The position numbers were made by a program, and so were the translations under genes. From Halanaerobacter jeridensis (GTDB lineage: Bacteria; Bacillota; Halanaerobiia; Halobacteroidales; Halobacteroidaceae), in assembly GCF_016908315.1 (NCBI RefSeq), contig NZ_JAFBDQ010000002.1, positions 241,204-305,203 of the forward strand: 64,000 nucleotides of DNA. The letters are read 5' to 3'. The stretch's first letter is position 1. Every line of letters begins with the position of its first letter. Shown piece by piece: positions 8,541 to 16,137 of the stretch. The notes beneath the pieces were generated by a model. That model was not told the origin of the DNA. It made no database searches and was given only the letters and a program-made list of their open reading frames with translations.

Positions 8541-9173
8541 TTATAAATTAGTAACTGAAGTAATGCATTTACCAATAATATTCACTTTGTTTTTATCAAT
8601 AGTTATTGCTTTATAATCAGGATGAGCAGCAGTTAGAGTGATTTTCTCCTTTGATTGCTCTATTTTTCTAATTAATTCTCTCGATTCAACAGTACAAGCA
8701 ATTATATCTTTATTATTGATAGTGGCCTGTTGGTCAATTAGTATTAGGCTATCTTTTTTTATGCCTTGATTAATCATAGAATTATCTTTAGCATGAAAAA
8801 AGAAAGGGTTAGTTATATCTATACTTTGAAAATGTATTGTCTTGTATTGTTCAATATTAGCTGTATTAAAAACACGCTGCCTGAGGTCTTTAATCACAGG
8901 GCCTTTGACTAAATTTTCTTTTTTGATAGAAGTATTTATTTGTGATTTATTTAAATAACCTGCTACTAACATTAATTCTTTATAAGATACTCTACCTTCT
9001 GAATAGCTAGCTAACTTTTTTAATATTTCGGGGCTAGGAGGATTATCTAGACTTTCGTTGATAATTTTAGAGATATAAGTTCTATTGACATTACTTTCTT
9101 CACTATATTGAGTGATTGATCTATCTCCTATAGCATGGTTTATTAGTTCTTTGAATTTCTTCTTATTAAACAT
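8541..9173 (-). CDS. XRE-type transcriptional regulator with LexA/CI-like S24 domain
   Basis: 210 residues. The N-terminal 70 residues form a helix-turn-helix (TQYSEESNVNRTYISKIINE). Residues about 110-205 resemble the S24 self-cleavage domain: DNSM supplies the candidate nucleophile Ser, and the Lys in ELIRKI is a possible general base. No obvious Ala-Gly cleavage site is visible, so autocleavage is uncertain. An AAAAGAGGTGAT ribosome site precedes the start. It is transcribed divergently from a small HTH gene and a GGDEF pair, and probably represses itself and perhaps them through sites in 9174-9375. Likely phage-derived or stress-responsive. Confidence 0.8.
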   Translation of the reverse strand: MFNKKKFKELINHAIGDRSITQYSEESNVNRTYISKIINESLDNPPSPEILKKLASYSEGRVSYKELMLVAGYLNKSQINTSIKKENLVKGPVIKDLRQRVFNTANIEQYKTIHFQSIDITNPFFFHAKDNSMINQGIKKDSLILIDQQATINNKDIIACTVESRELIRKIEQSKEKITLTAAHPDYKAITIDKNKVNIIGKCITSVTNL

Positions 9174-9213
9174 TCTATCACCTCTTTTATTTATGAAAGC
9201 CTCTTATAATTAT

Positions 9214-9253
9214 CCCTAATAATTATGATAACCCTAATAGTGAATTTTTTCAA
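9214..9253 (-). promoter_or_regulatory. sigma-A-like promoter and direct-repeat operator of the S24-type regulator
   Basis: On the minus strand TTGAAA (plus 9248-9253) and TATCAT (plus 9225-9230) are separated by 17 bases. Direct repeats of CCCTAATA at 9214-9221 and 9232-9239, 18 bases apart, flank the -10 box, a layout suited to autorepression. Confidence 0.55.
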
Positions 9254-9259
9254 CATATA

Positions 9260-9270
9260 TTTGTCGAAAA
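9260..9270 (+). promoter_or_regulatory. Spo0A-box-like site
   Basis: TTTGTCGAAAA matches the 0A box core TGTCGAA with its T and A flanks. It lies about 30 bases upstream of the -35 box of the following small operon. Confidence 0.4.
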
Positions 9271-9291
9271 AATAAAATAAAGAATATTTAA

Positions 9292-9329
9292 TGACAAGCC
9301 TTGTCAGTTATCACCAAAAATGTTATTAT
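9292..9329 (+). promoter_or_regulatory. promoter with overlapping palindromic operator for the HTH/GGDEF operon
   Basis: TTGTCA at 9301-9306 and TATTAT at 9324-9329 are separated by exactly 17 bases. A perfect 7-1-7 palindrome, TGACAAG C CTTGTCA (9292-9306), covers the -35 box. This is a good repressor site, most likely for the divergent S24-type regulator or the downstream HTH protein. Confidence 0.6.
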
Positions 9330-9375
9330 AATAAGTATAAGACGTGAAAAAAATTAACAACAAGGGGGGTAGTTT

Positions 9376-9606
9376 ATTATATATCCTAATATTACTAAGA
9401 TCAAAGAGTTGATAAAAAAACATTTTGATAATAATAAAGCTGCATTTGCCAGAAAAATTGGGGTTAGTCGCACAACTGTTTCTAAAGTGATTAAAAGAAA
9501 AAAGGCTGGTAGTAAATTTTTTGGTGGTCTAATGAAATTGTGTGATGAGAAGGGACTTAATTATAGAGATTATATATATTTAGACTCAACTAAGGAAGAA
9601 GATTAA
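9376..9606 (+). CDS. small helix-turn-helix DNA-binding protein (probable ATT start)
   Basis: About 76 residues, almost all one HTH domain: helix 1 KIKELIKKHFDN, helix 2 KAAFARKIGV, recognition helix SRTTVSKVIKRK. The only conventional start is TTG at 9409, which has no ribosome site and would remove half of helix 1. An AAGGGGGG site at 9362-9369 points instead to ATT at 9376 (or ATA at 9379), giving a complete domain. First gene of an operon with a degenerate and an intact GGDEF protein. Role presumably regulatory; target not evident. Confidence 0.7.
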   Translation: MIYPNITKIKELIKKHFDNNKAAFARKIGVSRTTVSKVIKRKKAGSKFFGGLMKLCDEKGLNYRDYIYLDSTKEED

Positions 9607-9638
9607 ATAATTCTATTTAGTGAGAAGGTGAGAATCCT

Positions 9639-10109
9639 ATGGGAGAAATACCTAGTCAAGAAGAAGTAAAAGATATATTAAAGAAAAAGTTAAATCAAGC
9701 CCATGAAAAATTGTGGAGTTTTGGATTTTTTATTTTAAGTATTAATAACTTAGATGAGTTAGTGAAAAAATATGGAGCAAAGATAAGAAGTGATATCTTA
9801 GAAAATATAATTGCAATAATAAATAATAGTTTAAGAGAGTTTGATAAATTTGGTATGTGGTCAGATAATAAAATTATCGTAATTATTATGAATGTTTATA
9901 GAGGTGACTTAAGGATAATAGCTAATAAATATAAACGGATTATAGAAGCCCAAAAAATGACTAGTGATGCTGAAAATGTTGGTTTATCTTTTGATATTGT
10001 AGGCAGTATAAATAAAGTTGATGATAATCTTAATTCCTTAATAAAAAGAATAAAGCAGTTGCTTAGTGATAAAAATTATTATCAGCAAGCAGTCAGAATA
10101 GTAGAATAA
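9639..10109 (+). CDS. degenerate GGDEF-domain protein (predicted catalytically inactive)
   Basis: 156 residues spanning one GGDEF-like fold. FFILSINNLDELVKKYGAKI aligns with the DIDxFKxINDxxGHxxGD segment but lacks the metal-binding Asp and the substrate Asn/Asp. The signature position reads WSDNKIIVIIM where RYGGDEFxxxLP is expected. The C-terminal LSFDIVGSI and LIKRIKQLLSDKNY match the end of the fold. It should not make c-di-GMP and may bind GTP or c-di-GMP or a partner protein. Preceded by GAAGGTGAG. The next gene encodes an intact GGDEF enzyme 44 bases on, so it may modulate that enzyme. Confidence 0.65.
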   Translation: MGEIPSQEEVKDILKKKLNQAHEKLWSFGFFILSINNLDELVKKYGAKIRSDILENIIAIINNSLREFDKFGMWSDNKIIVIIMNVYRGDLRIIANKYKRIIEAQKMTSDAENVGLSFDIVGSINKVDDNLNSLIKRIKQLLSDKNYYQQAVRIVE

Positions 10110-10153
10110 TAATTGGAATTTTTCTCTGAAATATTATTGTAGGGGGTGGATTA

Positions 10154-11299
10154 GTGGGAGAATTGATCCGTAATAAAAAATATTTATTAATTGCGATACT
10201 AATAATTGCTATTATAGTGTTTGTTTTTAATTTTTTCTCCCTTATTAAAGGCGGATTAAATACTGAAGCTAAGAAAGAAATAAAAGATATTATAAATTTA
10301 GATAATAAAAGTTTAAGCTCCCTAATAATGATAATAGTTAGTGGAGGATTAATTATAGCGCTACTGATTATTTTTTTAATAGATCAAGTTTGCAACAGGC
10401 TAAATATAGAGCAAAGAGAGAAAAAGCAGAAAATAAAAGAAAGGCTTGAGATGGCAATTAAAGGTGCTAAGATTGGAGTCTGGGATTGGAATAGTAAAAC
10501 TGGTGAAGTGAAATTTAATCAGCAGTGGGCTCAAATGTTAGGTTATGAATTATCTGATTTAGAATCTAATATTCAAGCCTGGGAAAAGAGAATTCATGCT
10601 GATGATAAAAAACGAGTTTTCAAAAAATTAAAGCAACATTTAGCACAAGAATCTGAGTATTATAGGAGTGAACATAGATTGAGAACTAAGGATGGGAATT
10701 GGAAATGGATTAGAGATATAGGAAAAGTAGTAAAAAGAGATGAGAATAATAATCCGGTGCGGGTAGTAGGAATTCATCAAGATATAGATGATAGAAAAAG
10801 AGCTCAACAAAAAGTTGAGTATCTATCTTTCCATGATGGATTAACTGACTTATATAATAGAAGATATTTTCAAATTGAACAGAAGAAACTTAATAAATCC
10901 AGAAGGTTTCCCATTAGTATTATTATTGCAGATTTGGACGGGCTAAAATTGATTAATGATAATTATGGTCATAAAATGGGAGATAAGTATATCAAAAAAG
11001 TAGCTGATATATTTACTTCAATTTGTAGGGGGGAAGATGTAGTAGCTAGGATAGGTGGCGATGAATTTGCTTTGCTTCTTCCTGAGACTAATAGTCAAGA
11101 TGTTAAAAAAATATGTAACCGCTTTAATAATAAATTAGAAGAGGTTAATAAGCAAGAACAGTTAGTGATAAAATTAAGTGTTTCCTTAGGTTGGGCTACA
11201 AAAACAAGTTCTGAAGAAAATTTAGAGCAGATATTTGAAGATGCTGATAAAATGATGTATGAAAATAAAAATAGTAGAAAAGAACTTATTTTTAATTAA
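10154..11299 (+). CDS. membrane diguanylate cyclase (PAS_3-GGDEF)
   Basis: 381 residues from a GTG start after AGGGGGTGG. Two TM helices (about 7-28 and 55-78) enclose a short external loop, followed by a PAS_3 domain with GVWDWN (about 95-215) and an intact GGDEF domain (about 220-375; RIGGDEF). RGED five residues before GGDEF is an RxxD inhibitory site. The cytoplasmic half is strongly similar to 2535-4616, for example NDNYGHKMGDKYIKKVADIF against NDNYGHQKGDKYIKKVAEIF, indicating duplication with exchange of the sensor. Third gene of the operon begun at 9376. Confidence 0.92.
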   Translation: MGELIRNKKYLLIAILIIAIIVFVFNFFSLIKGGLNTEAKKEIKDIINLDNKSLSSLIMIIVSGGLIIALLIIFLIDQVCNRLNIEQREKKQKIKERLEMAIKGAKIGVWDWNSKTGEVKFNQQWAQMLGYELSDLESNIQAWEKRIHADDKKRVFKKLKQHLAQESEYYRSEHRLRTKDGNWKWIRDIGKVVKRDENNNPVRVVGIHQDIDDRKRAQQKVEYLSFHDGLTDLYNRRYFQIEQKKLNKSRRFPISIIIADLDGLKLINDNYGHKMGDKYIKKVADIFTSICRGEDVVARIGGDEFALLLPETNSQDVKKICNRFNNKLEEVNKQEQLVIKLSVSLGWATKTSSEENLEQIFEDADKMMYENKNSRKELIFN

Positions 11300-11326
11300 T
11301 CCTTGTCTTTGCAGGCAAGGATTAAT
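11295..11326 (+). terminator. hairpin at the end of the GGDEF operon
   Basis: Eleven-base arms ATTAATCCTTG / CAAGGATTAAT with a 10-base loop, overlapping the stop codon. The following T-tract is weak, so termination may be partial. Confidence 0.6.
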
Positions 11327-11377
11327 TTCATTATTATAGAAAGAATATGTTATGAGAAAAAAGGAGGAATAAATATA

Positions 11378-12124
11378 ATGGCGAAAGAAAAAATCGGTAT
11401 AGCTCTAGGCGGTGGTGGTTCAAGAGGTTTTGTTCATTTAGGTGTATTGAAAGCTCTAGAAGAAAAAGGGATTACTCCAGATGTTATTTCAGGAGTCAGT
11501 GCTGGTTCTATAGTAGGAGTCTTTATTGCGGCTGGTATGTCCCCTGAAAAGGTAATGGAGTTAATGAAAGAAAACAAATTTACTGATTATGCTAAAGTGA
11601 ATATGCCGGTGAATGGGTTATTAAATTTAGATAATTTGAAGAAAAGTCTTGAAGAATATTTACCTGTAGATAGATTTTCTGATTTGGAATTACCTTTTTA
11701 TGTAGCAGTATCTAATTTGAATAGTGGAGAAATTGAGTATTTGCAGCAAGGAAAACTTATTTCAGCTATTCAAGCATCTTCTTCAATTCCAGTATTATTT
11801 TCGCCTGTAGATATTGATGAGAACTCTTATGCTGACGGAGGATTGTTGGATAATCTACCTATTACTCCCTTAGAAGGTCAGTGTGATACTATAATTGGCG
11901 TTAATATTATGCCGATTAAAGAAAAAGAAGAAGTTGATAATTTAATGGAGGTAGCAATTCGTACTTTTGAGTTAAGTGTAAGTGGGAATAGAAAAAAATT
12001 TAAAGAAGATTGTGATCTATATATTGAGCCAGATGGTGTAGAAGAATATCATATTTTAGATCCAGAACATGCTGATGAATTATTTGAATTAGGGTATGAT
12101 TATACTAAAAAAATATCTATATAA
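11378..12124 (+). CDS. patatin-like phospholipase (RssA/YchK type)
   Basis: 248 residues with the complete Ser-Asp dyad architecture: oxyanion loop GGGGSRGFVHLG (11-22), nucleophile elbow GVSAG with Ser41 and ADGGLLDN with the catalytic Asp near 153. Expected to hydrolyse acyl esters of lipids. The ATG at 11378 is chosen because AAGGAGGAAT precedes it and the protein then begins at the first strand of the fold; the frame extends upstream without a ribosome site. The stop codon lies in the left arm of the foldback repeat at 12112-12337, so the C-terminus may have been altered by it. Confidence 0.88.
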   Translation: MAKEKIGIALGGGGSRGFVHLGVLKALEEKGITPDVISGVSAGSIVGVFIAAGMSPEKVMELMKENKFTDYAKVNMPVNGLLNLDNLKKSLEEYLPVDRFSDLELPFYVAVSNLNSGEIEYLQQGKLISAIQASSSIPVLFSPVDIDENSYADGGLLDNLPITPLEGQCDTIIGVNIMPIKEKEEVDNLMEVAIRTFELSVSGNRKKFKEDCDLYIEPDGVEEYHILDPEHADELFELGYDYTKKISI

Positions 12125-12337
12125 AGTGGCACTATCGTGCCACTAGCTAGTAGATAAAAGCTAGTAGCTAGTAGTAAATTCAAAACCAAAAAACAGTTCA
12201 TAGCTTTGAATTATTGAATACTAGGTTAATGTTTTAGGTTTTTGAATTTAATTTTATGTTTTTAACTACTAGCTCCTAGCTACTTACTTCTAGCTATAAA
12301 GTTGCACTAAAAGTGCAACTTTATATAGATAAATCTT
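12112..12337. repeat. 220-base foldback (MITE-like) inverted repeat
   Basis: Both ends read TCTATATAAAG(T/G) inward (left from about 12115, right from about 12327 on the other strand). Next come small hairpins GTGGCAC-TATC-GTGCCAC and GTTGCAC-TAAAA-GTGCAAC, and then related CTAGTAG-rich arms that meet at AAATTCAAAA / TTTTTGAATTT near the centre. One strand can fold into a single long imperfect hairpin. No coding capacity. It fills most of the gap between the lipase and ATPase genes; 12338-12491 is plain AT-rich leader. Confidence 0.7.
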
Positions 12338-12491
12338 TTTTGGAAGAAAATACTAAGAATGAAAAAGAATATTTATTCACAAAATATCCCTTGAATGAAG
12401 GAATAATAAATAATAATTATTGTAAATAAAGGAAAAAAATATTTCAAAGAGAAATAATAGCTTAAGGATAATTTATAGAGGGGGATAAGAT

Positions 12492-15233
12492 GTGAACTTT
12501 TATCAAGAGCAAGTAGAAAGTGTTTTTGAAGAATTAAGTACTAGTCAAAATGGGTTGGCTAATAAAGAGGTACAAAAAAGATTAGAGGAATATGGACCAA
12601 ATAATTTAGATATTGCCCGTGGAACTCCGAAATGGTTATTGTTTTTACTACAGTTTAAAGATGTATTAACGATTATGCTTGTAGTAGCATCAGGAATGTC
12701 TTTTTTAATTCAGAATTATCGTGATGCTTTTGTAATGTTAGCTATTGTATTTATTAATGTAGTAATTGGTTTTTGGCAGGAATTCAAAGCCGAGAAGATA
12801 ATGTCCTCATTGCAAAAGTTAGTACAATCTCCTGCTAAAGTATATCGTGATGGGGAGGTACAGGAAGTTTCACAGCAGGATTTAGTTCCTGGTGATATAA
12901 TCAGCTTAGAAGAAGGGGATAAAGTTCCAGCTGATATGAGAATCATTGAAGCTTATAATTTGCGGATTAATGAAGTAGCTTTAACTGGTGAATCTTTACC
13001 TCAAGAAAAGCAGAGTAATCATATTGAAGAAGAACTTTCATTAGCTGATCGGGATAATATGGCTTATATGGGCACTAACGTAGCTTCTGGTTCTGCTAAG
13101 GGAGTAATTGTAGCTACTGGTTCTGATACTGAAATGGGTAAAATAGCTACTATGACGCAGGAGGAAGAAAAATCGCAATCTCCTTTAGAAGAAGAATTAA
13201 CAGTAGTGGCTAATCGCTTAGCTATATTTGGAATTATAATTGGTTTTTTACTCTTTGGAGTTAGTATTTATCGGGGACTTGATTTGTATTATGCTTTAGT
13301 CTATGGATTAGGCATTACTGTAGCTATTGTTCCCCAAGCCTTGCCAATGCAGATTACTGTAGCTCTTTCTAATGGTGTAGCTAAAATGTCTAAGCAGAAT
13401 GCAATTGTTAAAAAGCTCTCGTCTGTAGAAACCCTTGGTTCAACTAATGTGATTGCTACAGATAAAACTGGAACATTGACTAAAAATGAAATGACAGTAC
13501 ATAAGGTGTGGTTTAATAATCAGCAGTATGAAGTGACTGGATTAGGATATCAGCCTGAGGGAGATATTCTTGATACCGAAGGTAATTCTTTATCGCAAGA
13601 ACAGATTGATGAGTTGGAGATTATGTTTGATGCTGCTACTATGGCCTCTAATGCTGAAATTCATCCTCCAGATGATGAGCATGAAGGGTGGTATCCGATT
13701 GGAGACCCTACCGAAGCTGCTTTGATAACTTTATCTACCAAATTAGGAACTCGCTCTCCTAATGAAGATGAGGAAAATCCTGAACTGCATGAGTTTAGCT
13801 TTGACTCGGATCGTAAACGGATGAGTTCAATCAGACAATTTGAAGATGGCAAGTTTTTGACGATGAAAGGCGCGCTGAATAGTGTTTTATCTGTAACTAA
13901 ACATATTTATAAGGATGGCGAAAAAGTAGAAATTACTGAAGAAGATAAGCAGAGATTAAATGAATTAAATGAAGAGTACTCTAATGGAGCTTTGCGGGTG
14001 TTGGCCATTGCTTATCGTAAGCTTGGCCTAGATGAAACAGACTATGTAATGGAAGAGATTGAACGTGATGTAGTATTTTTAGGTTTAGTAGCAATGATTG
14101 ATCCTCCTAAAGAAGGAGTTAAAGAAGCTATTGCTGGGGCCCATGAGGCTCAGATTGATACTTATATTATGACTGGTGATCATGCTATTACTGCTAAAGC
14201 AATAGCAGAAGAAATTGATTTAGGACATGGAGAAGAAGTAGTTGCTATTTCCAATCAAGAATTAGATGAGTTTTCTGATGAAGAATTGAGTGAGGTAATG
14301 CAGGGGGACACTTCAATTGTATTTTCTCGTGTTTCTCCAGAGAATAAACTCAAAATAGTCAAAAACTTAAAAGAACAAGATAAAATTGTTGCAGTGACAG
14401 GAGATGGAGTTAATGATGCTCCAGCTTTGAAGAGTGCTCATATTGGAGTAGCAATGGGCCAAATGGGAACCGATGTCTCCAAAGAAGCATCAGAAATGGT
14501 GTTATTAGATGATAGTTACCCTACTTTAGTGCATGCAATTGAACAAGGACGAACAATTTATAATAATCTGAAGAAGACAGTACTTGCCTCCTTAACTAGT
14601 AATGGTGCTGAACTATCAATTGTCTTATTAGGGTTAATTGGTGCTGCTATTTTTGCTTGGCCAATTCCAATCTTAGCTATTCAAATTTTATCGATTGATT
14701 TATTAGCAGAAATTTTACCTCTGACAGCTTTAACTTTTGATCCCGGGTCAGAGAATTTAATGACTACTCCACCGCGCGAACAAGATGAACATATTATCAA
14801 TCAACGTAGTATTTCAGAAGTTGCTTTTTTAGGGATTTTAATGGGGGGGTTAGCTTTTGTTAATTATGGGTTATTTGCTAGTGGAGTAGATGGTGGTTTA
14901 ACAGAAAGTCATCAATTATATCCGCGGGCAACAACAATCACTTATTTAACAATTGTAGTTTGTCAGTTGATTAATATTTTATCAAGACGCTATGAATTGA
15001 CTAGTTTATTTAATAAAAATTTATTTAGTAATTCTAAAATGACTTATTCAATTTTGTTATCTATTGGATTAGTATTAGTAGTTATCTATACTCCTGGTCT
15101 AAGTTCTTATCTTGATTTTGTGCCTCTACCATTATCAGATTGGGGTCGAGTATTAACTGCTGGTGGAGTATTTTTATTAGCTTTTGAAAGTATTAAGTTC
15201 TATAAGCGTCAAAGAAGAGAGAAACAAAATTAA
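12492..15233 (+). CDS. P-type (type II) cation-transporting ATPase with atypical ion site
   Basis: 913 residues from GTG after AGAGGGGG. Domains follow the P2 order: N-terminal cation ATPase domain, actuator with TGES (about 165), phosphorylation motif DKTGTLT (Asp near 324), nucleotide domain, TGDGVNDAP (about 636) and ten-helix membrane part. Ca2+ pumps have PEGLP in M4; here the sequence is PQALP (about 281-285), so the ion-binding Glu is Gln. M6 reads SIDLLAEILPL instead of N-L-V-T-D-G-L-P. Pump chemistry looks intact, but ion specificity is likely not classical Ca2+; Na+ or another monovalent ion is possible. Terminator-like hairpin follows. Confidence 0.88.
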   Translation: MNFYQEQVESVFEELSTSQNGLANKEVQKRLEEYGPNNLDIARGTPKWLLFLLQFKDVLTIMLVVASGMSFLIQNYRDAFVMLAIVFINVVIGFWQEFKAEKIMSSLQKLVQSPAKVYRDGEVQEVSQQDLVPGDIISLEEGDKVPADMRIIEAYNLRINEVALTGESLPQEKQSNHIEEELSLADRDNMAYMGTNVASGSAKGVIVATGSDTEMGKIATMTQEEEKSQSPLEEELTVVANRLAIFGIIIGFLLFGVSIYRGLDLYYALVYGLGITVAIVPQALPMQITVALSNGVAKMSKQNAIVKKLSSVETLGSTNVIATDKTGTLTKNEMTVHKVWFNNQQYEVTGLGYQPEGDILDTEGNSLSQEQIDELEIMFDAATMASNAEIHPPDDEHEGWYPIGDPTEAALITLSTKLGTRSPNEDEENPELHEFSFDSDRKRMSSIRQFEDGKFLTMKGALNSVLSVTKHIYKDGEKVEITEEDKQRLNELNEEYSNGALRVLAIAYRKLGLDETDYVMEEIERDVVFLGLVAMIDPPKEGVKEAIAGAHEAQIDTYIMTGDHAITAKAIAEEIDLGHGEEVVAISNQELDEFSDEELSEVMQGDTSIVFSRVSPENKLKIVKNLKEQDKIVAVTGDGVNDAPALKSAHIGVAMGQMGTDVSKEASEMVLLDDSYPTLVHAIEQGRTIYNNLKKTVLASLTSNGAELSIVLLGLIGAAIFAWPIPILAIQILSIDLLAEILPLTALTFDPGSENLMTTPPREQDEHIINQRSISEVAFLGILMGGLAFVNYGLFASGVDGGLTESHQLYPRATTITYLTIVVCQLINILSRRYELTSLFNKNLFSNSKMTYSILLSIGLVLVVIYTPGLSSYLDFVPLPLSDWGRVLTAGGVFLLAFESIKFYKRQRREKQN

Positions 15234-15248
15234 ATATAAAAATTTTAG

Positions 15249-15282
15249 AGAAGAGTGGTTTTTAGTTACCTCCTCTTCTATT
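15249..15282 (+). terminator. probable terminator after the P-type ATPase gene
   Basis: Arms AGAAGAG-T-GGT and ACC-TC-CTCTTCT (15249-15259 and 15268-15279) form an imperfect stem. Only a short T-tract follows. Confidence 0.5.
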
Positions 15283-15361
15283 TGAAATTATTAACAGCAG
15301 GGGATATAATAAGAGTTGTTGGACTTGATAAAAAAATCATTTAATTGAAAGGATGATATTA

Positions 15362-15889
15362 ATGACTGAAGAAAATAATCCACTAGTTACAATTACTTTA
15401 GAAGATGATAAGCAGATTAAAGCAGAGTTGTATCCTGAAGTTGCTCCTAATACTGTTAATAATTTTATTTCTTTAATTGAGCAGGACTTTTATGATGGAT
15501 TAATCTTTCATCGAGTGATTGAAGGATTTGTCTTACAGGGTGGAGATCCTGATGGTACTGGACGAGGCGGACCTGGTTATAGTATTAAAGGTGAGTTTAA
15601 GAGTAATGGAGTTGATAATGAACTTAAACATAAACGAGGCGTAATATCTATGGCTCGCTCACAGCATCCTGATTCTGCTGGTTCACAATTTTTTATTATC
15701 CATCAAGATGCACCTCATTTAGATGGTAAGTATGCTGCTTTTGGAGAGGTAATTGAAGGAATGGAATATGTAGATGAGATTGCTAGTGTTGCAACGGGTA
15801 GAAATGATAGACCAAAAGAAGAACAAGTGATGAAAGAAGTGACAGTAGAAACTTTTGGTGTTGATTATCCTGAACCTGAGAAAGTTTAA
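15362..15889 (+). CDS. peptidyl-prolyl cis-trans isomerase, cyclophilin type
   Basis: 175 residues covering one cyclophilin domain, assisting folding by proline isomerisation. FHRVIEGFVLQGGDPDGTG holds the catalytic Arg, and SAGSQFFIIHQDAPHLDG and YAAFGEVIEG complete the substrate groove. No signal peptide, so cytoplasmic. The ATG at 15362 is preferred to 15353 because GAAAGGATG is then correctly spaced. Monocistronic with its own terminator. Confidence 0.93.
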   Translation: MTEENNPLVTITLEDDKQIKAELYPEVAPNTVNNFISLIEQDFYDGLIFHRVIEGFVLQGGDPDGTGRGGPGYSIKGEFKSNGVDNELKHKRGVISMARSQHPDSAGSQFFIIHQDAPHLDGKYAAFGEVIEGMEYVDEIASVATGRNDRPKEEQVMKEVTVETFGVDYPEPEKV

Positions 15890-15913
15890 GTGAAAGACTA
15901 AAAAATTATTATT

Positions 15914-15960
15914 AAAACCTTTGTGAAAGTGTTAATGCACTTGAGCAAAGGTTTTTCTAT
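15914..15960 (+). terminator. intrinsic terminator after the cyclophilin gene
   Basis: Ten-base arms AAAACCTTTG / CAAAGGTTTT (15914-15923 and 15946-15955), with an inner AAGTG/CACTT pair, then a T-rich tract. Confidence 0.85.
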
Positions 15961-15992
15961 TTTTTTTGCAATAAATTAATTTAAATTTAAAC

Positions 15993-16021
15993 TTGATTTA
16001 AAGGCATGTGAAAATTATACT
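15993..16021 (+). promoter_or_regulatory. sigma-A-like promoter of the chemoreceptor gene
   Basis: TTGATT (15993-15998), a 17-base spacer and TATACT (16016-16021). The remaining 115-base leader contains no recognised riboswitch. Confidence 0.55.
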
Positions 16022-16137
16022 AATAATTACAGTTAGATAAGTAACAATTATTATTACTATCATAAAGAAAGGGGGCAGAAGGCAGAAGCTTATTATTTAT
16101 TTTCAAAAAAAATTAAGTTTTTAAAGGAGGGTAAATT

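Noticed and set aside
12146..12300. Repeated CTAGTAG blocks considered as a CRISPR array or tandem repeat
   Set aside because: Copies are short, irregular and arranged as opposite arms of one foldback, with no regular spacers.
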